A DNA stretch of 64,000 nt from Paenarthrobacter sp. A20 (GTDB lineage: Bacteria > Actinomycetota > Actinomycetes > Actinomycetales > Micrococcaceae): contig NZ_JALJWH010000001.1 of the NCBI RefSeq assembly GCF_024168825.1, forward strand, positions 3,100,001 through 3,164,000. The letters are read 5' to 3'. The translations under genes were made by a program, and so were the position numbers. Below are positions 41,387-49,624 of this stretch, piece by piece; the stretch's first letter is position 1; each line of letters opens with the position of its first letter. The notes under the pieces are model-generated. The model saw only the letters and a program-made list of their open reading frames with translations. It was not told where the DNA came from and did not search any database.

Positions 41387-42520
41387 ATGATCCTGCGTGA
41401 AAAAACGTCCGAGGGCACCAGGTCTGAAAAAGAGGATGGTGACGTTAGAGGTAGTTGGATCGTAGAACGACCCCTACTGTTCGTCTCATCGTTGGCAATC
41501 GTCATAGGGGTGGTCTACATCGGTGGGTTTGCAGGTTGTCGCACTTCTGGCTTTAGCGAGGGGGCCTTGTGTAGGAACCCGTTGACGCAGCCTTGGGCGA
41601 CCCTCATCGCGGGAACTCTGGTTCTGCTGGGCGCCATCCTGACTTACCTTTCGACGGAGAAAACGCGCACCCTTACCCGTCAGGAGCTGAAACATACTCA
41701 GGATGAAGCCGAACGTGCGCACCAGCGCGAGATGGAGTCTGCACTCAATGACAGATTTGTCACGGCTGTAGAGCAGCTGGGCAATACCGAGCAGCAGCCG
41801 GTCAAGCTGGGAGGGGTTTACTCTCTCGTCGCTCTGGCCGAAGACTGGGTAGCGTTCGGGGATCAAACGAGTCAGCGAGAACGGACGAGAAAGCAAGCCC
41901 AAGTGTGCATCGACGTTCTCTGTTCATATGTGAAGTCCAACACGCACAAACGCGGAAAAACGAATGCTGCGGGCGTCATGGCACCTGGAATGCCGGGGCG
42001 CATCTCCAGGCCTGAGGCAGATCTGAGAGCTGTGATTTTCAGGGTTCTCATGTCCACGCGGCAGCACGTCAGTCCTCGAGCGATGCCGCACCCTCTTAGC
42101 TGGGCCCGCCTGAACCTCGACGGCGCCGACATGACGGGCGTGGATTTGGGTTCCGTGCAGGGGGAGAACATGTCACTCATTGGCGCGGATCTCGCGGGAG
42201 CGGATTTGAGTCATTCCGTGTGGTTCTTTGGCAATTTTCAGCGGTCTCACTTACGCGGAGCCGATTTGTCGCAGACTGACCTTAGAGGTGCGTGTATGGA
42301 GGGGGCAGACTTTGAGGGTGTGAACCTCACGCATGCTCGTGTTGATGGCGCTCACTTAGATCAGGCGCATTTGAGAGGAACTGACTTATCCCAGACGGTT
42401 GGCCTGACAAACGAGCAGATTGAAGAAGCTCATTGCTGGGACGACACAACATCCTGGCCTGAAGGATTTCAGCCCTCGTGGCAAGTGAAGATACCCGAGG
42501 ACGCATGTAAACCATGGTAG
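41387..42520 (+). CDS. Membrane-anchored pentapeptide-repeat protein, paralogue 1
   Basis: A 377-residue protein. Two hydrophobic helices (about 29-49, LLFVSSLAIVIGVVYIGGFA, and 70-90, WATLIAGTLVLLGAILTYLS) precede a coiled coil (EKTRTLTRQELKHTQDEAER). A helical domain follows (RFVTAVEQLGNTEQQPVKLG, QVCIDVLCSYVK). Residues about 235-350 are A(D/N)LxX pentapeptide repeats: LNLDGADMTGVDLG, IGADLAGADLSH, LRGADLSQTDLRG, LRGTDLSQ. The same architecture recurs at 45950. Pentapeptide helices often mimic or bind macromolecules; here the role is unknown. Confidence 0.82.
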   Translation: MILREKTSEGTRSEKEDGDVRGSWIVERPLLFVSSLAIVIGVVYIGGFAGCRTSGFSEGALCRNPLTQPWATLIAGTLVLLGAILTYLSTEKTRTLTRQELKHTQDEAERAHQREMESALNDRFVTAVEQLGNTEQQPVKLGGVYSLVALAEDWVAFGDQTSQRERTRKQAQVCIDVLCSYVKSNTHKRGKTNAAGVMAPGMPGRISRPEADLRAVIFRVLMSTRQHVSPRAMPHPLSWARLNLDGADMTGVDLGSVQGENMSLIGADLAGADLSHSVWFFGNFQRSHLRGADLSQTDLRGACMEGADFEGVNLTHARVDGAHLDQAHLRGTDLSQTVGLTNEQIEEAHCWDDTTSWPEGFQPSWQVKIPEDACKPW

Positions 42521-42594
42521 GGGCTCCCGCCATTCCTGCTAGAGATGGAGGCCCGTCGAGGCTGGTTCGCGCAGTATCCGGATTCAAGAGCGGT

Positions 42595-43689
42595 TCAGTC
42601 GCCCTCGGGCGATCCGGCAGCTTCGAGCGTCTTCTTCTTTATTGCACGCAGCTTCATTAACGTGTCGCGGCCGAGGTCTGAGAGCGTCCAGTACTTGTTT
42701 GTGTCGGCCACCCCGCGCGGCTTAATGCCGTGGGTAGTCAAATTGAGTGCAAATAGCTGGAGTACAATATCATCAAAGCTTTTTTGCGTAATCAGGACGT
42801 TCTCGGCGTAGGAGAAGCCGGCAGGCAGGAGTTCTTTGTGGTCGTGGAGCAAAAGTCTTTGGGCATATGCGTTAAGGGCAGAAGCAAGAATTTGCTCGCC
42901 GGCTTCATCAAACATGCGTGGACCGAGTTCCTGTAAGAGGTCATTCCAAGTAACAGAAACACTCGTCTCGTGATTATGAAGAGGTGCGGGTTCGAACATC
43001 GTCGCTTCAGCGTGGAGTTCTTGTCCCGTCTTATACTGCATGACGATTTCCATGGCATAGGTGTCGTCTCCGGATTCGAGATCAGGAGGAATCGTGGCTA
43101 CCTCTTTAGAGGTAGCCTGCAGCTCCGTCTGCATTTCGCTGACTTTGGCGCGAAGTTCCGCAAGCTCGATTTGGGTTTCTGCTGTCATAGCGAAGCGGCC
43201 GCGAACCCAACCTTCAGCAGTTGTGTCCTGCATTGCGATTGCCAGAGCGCGGGACACCTTGGAACCTAGGTCTTCAGCGTTGGAAAACGTTTTGATGTGG
43301 CGCGCTTGGACCTTCAGGCGGAACTGATTGAGACGCTCGCGGGCTCTAGGCTCGATCTCGCTTCGGCTCACTGGAATACTGCCCGGGTCCGCATGAGCGA
43401 ACCCGAATATCGGTTTTCCTAGTTCGGCTGCATAGTCAAACTCCTTTTCCGTATAGCTGACGCCTTCCTCGGTGGTGCTTCCGTAGCGACCCCCAAGGAT
43501 GACCACGTAGAAGTCGCTGCGATCGATCACTCGCTTTATCAACGTCCATTGATCTGAGTCAGCCGAAGGGAACATCTCCATACCAGCGGGCAACAGGTTC
43601 AACTCTAAAAGCGCTTGAGTGACCTCGCGACGCTCTTCAATGAGATCGGTATAGGTCGAACTGATGAAGACTTGGTAGCGTCGTTCCAT
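42595..43689 (-). CDS. DUF4062 domain-containing protein
   Basis: A 364-residue protein. Residues 1-100 form a DUF4062 domain: YQVFISSTYTDLIEERREVT, LLPAGMEMFPSADSDQW, DRSDFYVVILGGRYGS and YTEKEFDYAAELGKPI. This TIR-like nucleotide-fold domain is common at the N-terminus of predicted signalling and defence proteins. A coiled coil (TQIELAELRAKVSEMQTEL) joins it to an unassigned C-terminal domain (SVTWNDLLQELGPRMFDEAG to LSDLGRDTLMKLRAIKKK), the end of which looks like a winged-helix. It lies in the DUF4192-flanked island between two pentapeptide-repeat genes. Confidence 0.82.
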   Translation of the reverse strand: MERRYQVFISSTYTDLIEERREVTQALLELNLLPAGMEMFPSADSDQWTLIKRVIDRSDFYVVILGGRYGSTTEEGVSYTEKEFDYAAELGKPIFGFAHADPGSIPVSRSEIEPRARERLNQFRLKVQARHIKTFSNAEDLGSKVSRALAIAMQDTTAEGWVRGRFAMTAETQIELAELRAKVSEMQTELQATSKEVATIPPDLESGDDTYAMEIVMQYKTGQELHAEATMFEPAPLHNHETSVSVTWNDLLQELGPRMFDEAGEQILASALNAYAQRLLLHDHKELLPAGFSYAENVLITQKSFDDIVLQLFALNLTTHGIKPRGVADTNKYWTLSDLGRDTLMKLRAIKKKTLEAAGSPEGD

Positions 43690-44200
43690 GGATCATTCTT
43701 AGCACAATGGTCGATATACCCGTTATGTAGGGGAAGCTGACTTGGCTGTGGCTATTGCCTGCGCTATTTATGCCTTCATATCCCTCACCTTCAAATCCTT
43801 CTTATACAGATGAGATAATGACAACGACGGAGCACTTCGTGGCAGACGTGTTCGATGCCGGGCCGGCCAGGCCAACGTCGAAGTGTTAGAGAGCAACAGC
43901 CGAGGCGCGGCTCCGCTCGCAACTACGGGCACCTATTAAACGGGTGGGGCACGAAAAGTTTGTCATTAATGCGGTGCCGCAGACGGCCAACAAACGAGGC
44001 TCGCATCCTGGCTTCAAGCGCAAGGGGCGTCAAGCACGTCTTCATCACGCGGCCTTGGAAACAGAAGTAGCCGGGAGTTCGTCAACCAGCGTTTGAGCAA
44101 CCAGAGGACCGGCAAGAACAAGCGCGTAGATGCGCCAGATGTGTTGGCAGCGACCTATGAAGCTACGACGAGCCCTCGGATTCCGCGTCCGAACTATAGA
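43690..44200. other. 511-bp stretch with no accepted gene
   Basis: Lower GC than the catabolic regions and stop codons in all frames. Short open stretches have no ribosome site or recognisable product. Possibly debris from earlier insertions. Confidence 0.4.
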
Positions 44201-44553
44201 CTAGCTGGCGGCGTCGCCTTTGGTCTCGTTCTTCGCCGCGCTGGCTTGGCCTGGAGTGATCATTATGGTCTCGATGACCCGTTGGACCGCGACCGTCCGC
44301 TCAGACTGGTCCAGCGTTTCGAGGAGCCGTTCGGCACCGAGTAGCCGTGCAAACTCCACCGGCTGCAGAAAGAAGTGGCTCAACTGCTTAGTCGCTTCGG
44401 TCTGTGCTTTCATAAGAGTCGAACCGATGTATGCAGACAGGGCCGCGCCGGCCACCCCAGCAACACTGGCAGCAATTGAAGCGGTCCCGTCTTTGGCAAA
44501 GGCTGCTACAAAGCCGAGAACAACCACGACCCCAAAACCCGAGATCATCGCCC
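44201..44553 (-). pseudogene. Membrane protein gene truncated by the IS3-family element
   Basis: The last about 115 residues of a reading frame whose upstream part is IS DNA. It shows two hydrophobic segments (MISGFGVVVVLGFVAAFAKD, SIAASVAGVAGAALSAYIGS) followed by TLMKAQTEATKQLSHFFLQP, then LLGAERLLETLDQS. The IS end lies at 44554, just before the ISGFG segment, so the natural 5' end is lost. An ATG at the first hydrophobic segment could still start a shortened protein. I do not recognise the family. Confidence 0.55.
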
Positions 44554-44585
44554 GGGACTGCCCCGGCTTTTGTTGACTCGGGGTC

Positions 44586-45451
44586 TTAGGCCGCTGTGAG
44601 CGCGGTCCGGTTGATTGTTTCATATTCGATGGGCGTGAGTTTTCCCAGCCGTCTTTGCCGACGCCGGCGGTGATAGGTTCTCTCGATCCAAGTCGTGATG
44701 GCCAGTCGGAGGTCTTGCCGGGTGAGCCACCGCTGCCGGTCCAGGATGTTCTTTTGCAGCAGCGAGAAGAACGATTCCATCGCGGCATTATCCGCGCACG
44801 CACCGACCCGGCCCATCGATCCGGTGAGCCCGTGGCGCCGGAGTGATTCGACGAACCGGCGCGACCGGAACTGGGACCCACGATCCGAAAGCACCACTGT
44901 CCCTGCAGGTTTGCGTGCCCGCACCGCGTTCTCCAGTGCGGCCACGGCCAACGAGGACTTCATCCGCGAGTCCATCGAGTAGCCGACGATCCTCCCGGAA
45001 TAAACGTCCTTCACGGCGCAGAGGTAGAGCTTGCCCTCGGCGGTGGGGTGTTCGGTGATGTCCGTCAGCCACAGCTCGTTCGGTGCCGCAGCGGTGAAGT
45101 CCCTCTCCACCAGGTCGTCATGAACCGGCGGCCCGGGTCTGCGGTTCAGGCCACGCTTCTTCGAGAACACCGACCAGATACCGTGGTCACTGCACAGGCG
45201 CTGGACCCTGTTCTCGCCCGCCGCGATGCCCTTCTCGGGAAGTTCGTCGGCGATGAACCGGTACCCGAAGGCCGGTCGTCTGCGTGGATGTCAAAGGCAG
45301 CGTTGACCAGGTGCGCATCCACCCAGTCCCGTTCTGTCACCGGGTTGGTCTTCCACCGGTAATAGCCTTGCTTGCTGAAGCCCAACACCCTGCAGGTCAC
45401 CGCCACTGGAACACCGTCGGCGGCAAGATCCGTGACCAGCGGGTAAGTCAT
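44586..45451 (-). pseudogene. IS3-family transposase OrfB, frameshifted
   Basis: The N-terminal frame (MTYPLVTDLAADGVPVAVTC, VLGFSKQGYYRW) runs to FDIHADDRP; the continuation FGYRFIADELPEKGIAAGEN, RVQRLCSDHGIWSVFSKKRG and the integrase core are in another frame. Restoring one C in the GACCGGCC run near 45271-45276 would read ADDPAFGYRFIADEL and rejoin them. The core has the first Asp in LWLTDITEHPT, the second in TVVLSDRGSQFRS and the Glu in CADNAAMESFFSLLQ. The enzyme would be normal but for this one-base deletion. Confidence 0.85.
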
Positions 45452-45728
45452 TTGGGTTGATGTCCCTGGCCAGATACGCAGCAGCGCGGCGCAGAATCTC
45501 GTTCTCCTGCTCCAACAAGCGGTTACGCTTCTTCAACTCCCGCACCTCGGCCGACTCACTCAGTGCCGGGCCGGCCCCGGAATCCTTACGTTCAGCAATG
45601 GCAATCCAACGCTTCAACGTCGTGACCGACAGCCCGAAATCCTTCGCAATCTGCGCCAGCGGCGCTTCGCCCTTGCGAGCCACATCAATAACATCCTGGC
45701 GGAACTCCGCCCCATAAGCCGTGGGCAT
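45291..45728 (-). CDS. IS3-family transposase OrfA
   Basis: The first frame of the element. MPTAYGAEFRQDVIDVARKG and IAKDFGLSVTTLKRWIAIAE form the HTH_Tnp_1 domain; REL-KKRNRLLEQENEILRRA is a leucine-zipper stretch used in OrfAB dimers. OrfB overlaps it in the -1 frame, so programmed frameshifting would make the OrfAB fusion. The useful part ends near ARDINPNDL; the remaining tail is out-of-frame OrfB sequence. The ATG at 45728 is chosen over 45737. Confidence 0.8.
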   Translation of the reverse strand: MPTAYGAEFRQDVIDVARKGEAPLAQIAKDFGLSVTTLKRWIAIAERKDSGAGPALSESAEVRELKKRNRLLEQENEILRRAAAYLARDINPNDLPAGHGSCRRRCSSGGDLQGVGLQQARLLPVEDQPGDRTGLGGCAPGQRCL

Positions 45729-45949
45729 GGTCAACATCCTTCCACGAGCACAAGCTCGCTAGGTCAAGGAGTCAACAAAACTGGGGGCAGTCCCAAACCG
45801 CTACCATTCGGTGCACTAGCTGTGAACAAGCAGGTCGTCTCAACCTCGTCGTCTACTAAAGCCATCAAGGCCAAGATTGTCCACGGCGCTAGGGCGACGC
45901 AAACCCCTGCGACTAAAAGGCTTTCATGGATTGCCTGTAGTGTGTCCAC

Positions 45950-47482
45950 ATGTCTCAGGCTAAGGCTGTTCCGCCGCTAACTTCCCAGAAGACCAGCAAA
46001 GAAATGAAGACTGGATTGCTCTGGATCTGGATTCCGCTGTCTGTCGTTGGCGCAACAGTTGCCGCAGCCCTAGTCTATTGGGCTCTGGCACACTTCCTCG
46101 GGTCTAACCTAGTGCCACCCGAGGTAAAACCCAATGTGCTTGATCCTTATGACCTTGCGCGTTCGACGGCGGTACTTCTGGGAATCATTGCGGCGACCGT
46201 CGGCATCGTCGTGGCACTCCGACGCCAAGTTGCCCAGGAAAAGATTTTGGTACTCAGCCGTGAGGATCTGGATCTGAGGCAGGCCGTAGAAGATGCTAGG
46301 CGAAATGAAGCCGTTGCAGTCGAAAGGCAACGTGTGCTGGAGTTGCGTGAGCAAAGGGCTGCTGACCGCCTGAATGAGCTGCGCGGCCGTTATGTCACCT
46401 GCGCCCAGCAACTCGGACATGATGAAGAAGCCATACGATTGGCGGGCGCATATGGTATGGCGCAGTTGGCTTCTGAATGGGAGGACCCCGCTCAGCGCCA
46501 GAGCTGCGTCGACGTTCTCTGCGCTTACTTGAGGATGCCTGTGAAGAGCCCCGAAGGACGGCCTGTCGAGGAAAATCAACGCGAGGTCGAGGTTAGAAGG
46601 TCGGTTACTAGGATCGTCACCTCTCACCTGCGTCCAGGATCAAAAGATTATTGGACCGGCGTCTCAGTCAACCTGGCCGGCGCCCAATTGGTGGAAGGCG
46701 ACTTTCGAGGAGTTGTAGTAGGGGGTACTGCCGACTTCTCTAACGCTACTTTCCTTGAGAGTGCATATTTTGCTGATGCCCTCTTTGAAGACGAGGCTAA
46801 CTTCCAAAGGGCCGTTTTCATGGAAAACTGCTCCTTCACAAAGGCTCGCTTTGCCAAACAGGCCAACTTTGACCATCTGACGTGCCAAGGGCGAGCTACA
46901 TTCACTTCCGCTACGTTCAGCGGTGTCTTCTCGTCCAGAGGATCCGACTTTGTAGGTCGATCGGTATTTAGTTCCGCCAAGTTCCAAAAAAGTGCAAATT
47001 TTGAGGAGTCAAGCTTTTCCGCGCCAGCGGGATTTGCAACGACATACTTTGGATCGGATGCCGTCTTTGAAGGCACTCTTTTCAAGAGCGATGCCAATTT
47101 TTACCAATCCAAGTTTATGGGCGGCGCGGGCTTCAAGAAAGTCGAGTTTACGGGAACCCTCAGGTTCGACAAGAGCTATTTCAAGGGCAGGGCGGGATTT
47201 AACGAGGCCATCTTCATGTCGCGGTCGAGCTTTCAGGAAGTAACTTTTGATGGTGGCCTCAAAATGGCGAACGTGTCAGCACAGTCGGAAGTGATGTTGG
47301 ACTGGTCACGCATTCGCAAAAACTGGACCCTCGAAGGAAGCAAATTTGACATGCATTTTGGTGTTGCTCGTGTCTTTACGGAAAATACGCCGCTGACGCT
47401 TGGGGCAATTTTCTCGAAACGAGTCAATTGGGAGGCTGTTGAGGTGGCTGAAGGGATGGAAATGTCAGCCTCAGTCGACTGA
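45950..47482 (+). CDS. Membrane-anchored pentapeptide-repeat protein, paralogue 2
   Basis: A 510-residue protein with the same plan as 41387-42520: two hydrophobic helices (LLWIWIPLSVVGATVAAALV, STAVLLGIIAATVGIVVALR), a coiled coil (LREQRAADRLNELRGRYVTC), the shared helical unit (CAQQLGHDEEAIRLAGAYGM, SCVDVLCAYLRMP), and a long repeat domain from about residue 240. Its repeats are of the AxFxx kind with Phe at the centre (ADFSNATFLESAYFADALF, ANFQRAVFMENCSF, AGFNEAIFMSRSSF). No clear ribosome site precedes the ATG. The IS ends 156 bp upstream, so its promoter may have been changed. Confidence 0.82.
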   Translation: MSQAKAVPPLTSQKTSKEMKTGLLWIWIPLSVVGATVAAALVYWALAHFLGSNLVPPEVKPNVLDPYDLARSTAVLLGIIAATVGIVVALRRQVAQEKILVLSREDLDLRQAVEDARRNEAVAVERQRVLELREQRAADRLNELRGRYVTCAQQLGHDEEAIRLAGAYGMAQLASEWEDPAQRQSCVDVLCAYLRMPVKSPEGRPVEENQREVEVRRSVTRIVTSHLRPGSKDYWTGVSVNLAGAQLVEGDFRGVVVGGTADFSNATFLESAYFADALFEDEANFQRAVFMENCSFTKARFAKQANFDHLTCQGRATFTSATFSGVFSSRGSDFVGRSVFSSAKFQKSANFEESSFSAPAGFATTYFGSDAVFEGTLFKSDANFYQSKFMGGAGFKKVEFTGTLRFDKSYFKGRAGFNEAIFMSRSSFQEVTFDGGLKMANVSAQSEVMLDWSRIRKNWTLEGSKFDMHFGVARVFTENTPLTLGAIFSKRVNWEAVEVAEGMEMSASVD

Positions 47483-47738
47483 CGGCTTATGGGCTACAAA
47501 GTCTCGGATGTGGGTATGACTAGTCCTCGCCAACTTAGACGTATAGAAGCAACGTGCCTCAAAGTGCCGGCGGTCTGATGCTCTTGTTAGAGCAATCCAG
47601 CACCGTTTTGGGAGCACTCACCCGCACAATTTAAGGAGCCGATAACACAGTTCCGTCAACCAGTGGCTGCCCGTGATCGACCCGAAGATTCGCGGGCCGA
47701 GCTGACTGAACAGCAGGCCTGGCGCGTGCGTTCCGGGG

Positions 47739-48770
47739 TCACGGCATTTCCAAGTTGTTCCGGTAGGCGGTGTTTTTGTGGGTGTTCCAGCCTGCGATGA
47801 TGCCGGCGCCGAGCATGTGGTCGGTGAGGCGTGCGAAGCGGTAGCCGGCGTCGGTGTCGAGGGCGAGTTGCATGTATTGGTGTGCTTTGGATCCTCTGCC
47901 TTCCCACCAGTTGATGTAGCCAATGGTGGTGAGGATGGGTGCTGCGTGTTCGGGGCTGGTCCGTATGTAAGTGTGCAGAAGCAGGTCCTGAGCCCATTCG
48001 ATCCTGGACCAGTCCGGTGCTGTGCTGGTTTGGGCGAAGAGGATGCGTTCGGGTGCTTCATCGATGCCAGGGATATCTGCCATGAGTTGGTCGCGGATAT
48101 GCGCAAATTGGAAGTAGGCGACGAGCTTCAGGACCTCCTGATCGGCGGGGTAATCCCTGGTGCTCAGCATCCCGGTCCAGAGCCGATGCGCATCTTCGAT
48201 GGCCACCGCCGGCGGCCGGTCCGTGATGGCTTCCATGTAGCGTCCGACGGCGGCAGCGTCCTGTTGCTTGTGGGTCGCCGTCGGAAGGCTTACTTGGTTG
48301 GTGGGGGCGATGCTACTGCCTCGGTAAATGAATTCGGCGTTGACCCGGGAATATTCGGTGCTGCTGATAGGGATGGCCATGTCGTCACCTGAGCGGGTGT
48401 CGTAGGGGGAGTAGGTGGTGTTGGTGACGTAGATGCCATCACGAATGGTGATGCCTTCCTGGGCGAGGACTCCGGTGAGGGCCGCAATGGTGGCACGCTG
48501 CGGTCGTGCTTCTCCTGGTTCCGGGGCTTCTGTCGTGTAGAGAGCGAAGACGACGCCGTTGGCTCGTTCGTCGGTGATGAGGTAGGCGGCGACGGTTTGG
48601 GCGAAGTGGACCTCTAGGCCTGGCTGTTTGGGGAGGTCGATCCGGAGGGTGGCGCCGACTTTGTCTTTGTCGAGGGTGATGCAGACGAGGCTTTCTTGTG
48701 GCCAGAAGCCGAGCGTGTGGCCGATGAAGCTGAGCAGGTCGGCTGGGTCTTTGATGGTGAGCGCGTTCAT
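47739..48770 (-). CDS. DUF4192 family protein, paralogue 2
   Basis: A 343-residue paralogue of 39754-40785, same length and same ends (MNALTIKDPADLLSFIGHTL to NTAYRNNLEMP). The middle (GITIRDGIYVTNTTYSPYDT; ISSTEYSRVNAEFIYRGSS) is very similar, whereas the region around residues 190-240 differs more. The function of the family is unknown. Both copies face left and bracket the pentapeptide/DUF4062/IS segment. Confidence 0.87.
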   Translation of the reverse strand: MNALTIKDPADLLSFIGHTLGFWPQESLVCITLDKDKVGATLRIDLPKQPGLEVHFAQTVAAYLITDERANGVVFALYTTEAPEPGEARPQRATIAALTGVLAQEGITIRDGIYVTNTTYSPYDTRSGDDMAIPISSTEYSRVNAEFIYRGSSIAPTNQVSLPTATHKQQDAAAVGRYMEAITDRPPAVAIEDAHRLWTGMLSTRDYPADQEVLKLVAYFQFAHIRDQLMADIPGIDEAPERILFAQTSTAPDWSRIEWAQDLLLHTYIRTSPEHAAPILTTIGYINWWEGRGSKAHQYMQLALDTDAGYRFARLTDHMLGAGIIAGWNTHKNTAYRNNLEMP

Positions 48771-49624
48771 TGTCCTGACTCCTCGGCGCTTGTGGCTTTT
48801 CCTGACGAGGCCCGTTCTGCGGGGGCTTCAGCCATCCATAGGCGCTTAGCAAGCCGGCACTATGACCGCAGTCCTCCGCGGTCGATATCGAAGCGACGAA
48901 ACGACTGGTCGAGCGAGTACCCCGGGGCGAAGGGCACTCATGAAGCTGAAGCGCAGTCCTGAAGGGGTACTTGGAAGCGGTCGCTGTCACGACGAGTCCC
49001 CTGGGTTATCTGCGAACGCTTTTGCCCAGTATCTGGGCCTTCAGCCGAACAAACAGAAACAGGGGAGTGGACGATACGGACATATGCGCCGATATAGGCG
49101 CAGACCATATCTGGTTAGTCATATGACCGCTCCTACGTGCCCGTTCTGCATCACCCAAAGACACGGCAAATGTAGTCCGTTCGGGTACATGGCGCTGAAA
49201 CTGCCCCTTCGGCCTCGTGGTTCATTTCTATCTTTCAGGCGGTTCCGGTGGTGCCGTGCATCGATCGCGCGTAAGTCATCCTGTTAGAACTTCGTTCAAG
49301 GTGCGAAAACTGATGTACGCACTGAAACGGGTTGGCTTCATCTAGTGTTGGTCATCTTTTATGATGGCGAGGCCGCGATAACAACGCCGGTCTGACACGG
49401 CGGATGATGGGACGCTCAGCCGGTGCCGCTAACTGCCATCCAGCAATACCAGTGCTCCTTGAGAGGGCGGTGTGGTCTGCGCTACCAGTTTAAGACCGAG
49501 TAGGCGTCAAAGAAGATGAACACATGCTCGTGATGTTCATCGATCCCGACTTTGTCAGTCTTACTTTCCCAATTTGTCCTGGCAAGAACACACGATTAGG
49601 CTCATCGGGACAGTGATTGATGAC
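48771..49624. other. Intergenic stretch with palindrome, no gene accepted
   Basis: About 850 bp. It contains TGCGCC-GATATA-GGCGCA at 49085-49102 inside GACATATGCGCC, shared with 41157-41178. An open frame at 48862-49287 has Arg/Ser-rich composition and no similarity I recognise, and is not accepted. Confidence 0.45.

Larger units (their letters stand above)
44554..45794 (-). mobile_element. IS3-family insertion sequence, degenerate
   Basis: A 1,241-bp element with imperfect 26-bp terminal inverted repeats: GGGACTGCCCC then TTTTGTTGACTC at 44554-44579, mirrored by GAGTCAACAAAA then GGGGGCAGTCCC at 45769-45794. It contains OrfA (HTH plus leucine zipper) and an OrfB with DDE integrase core, both on the minus strand. 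No 3-bp target duplication is visible (ccc left, aaa right). OrfB carries a frameshift, so the copy is probably inactive. Confidence 0.85.

Noticed and set aside
45764..45949. Short hydrophobic frame right of the IS as the missing 5' half of the truncated membrane gene
   Set aside because: Orientation would fit, but it has no ribosome site, its sequence does not clearly continue into the fragment left of the IS, and it overlaps the promoter of the pentapeptide gene.
48862..49287. 141-residue open frame in the gap before the PIN_8 gene
   Set aside because: Very basic, Ser/Arg/Pro-rich, crosses the shared palindrome at 49085 and has no good ribosome site; looks non-coding.
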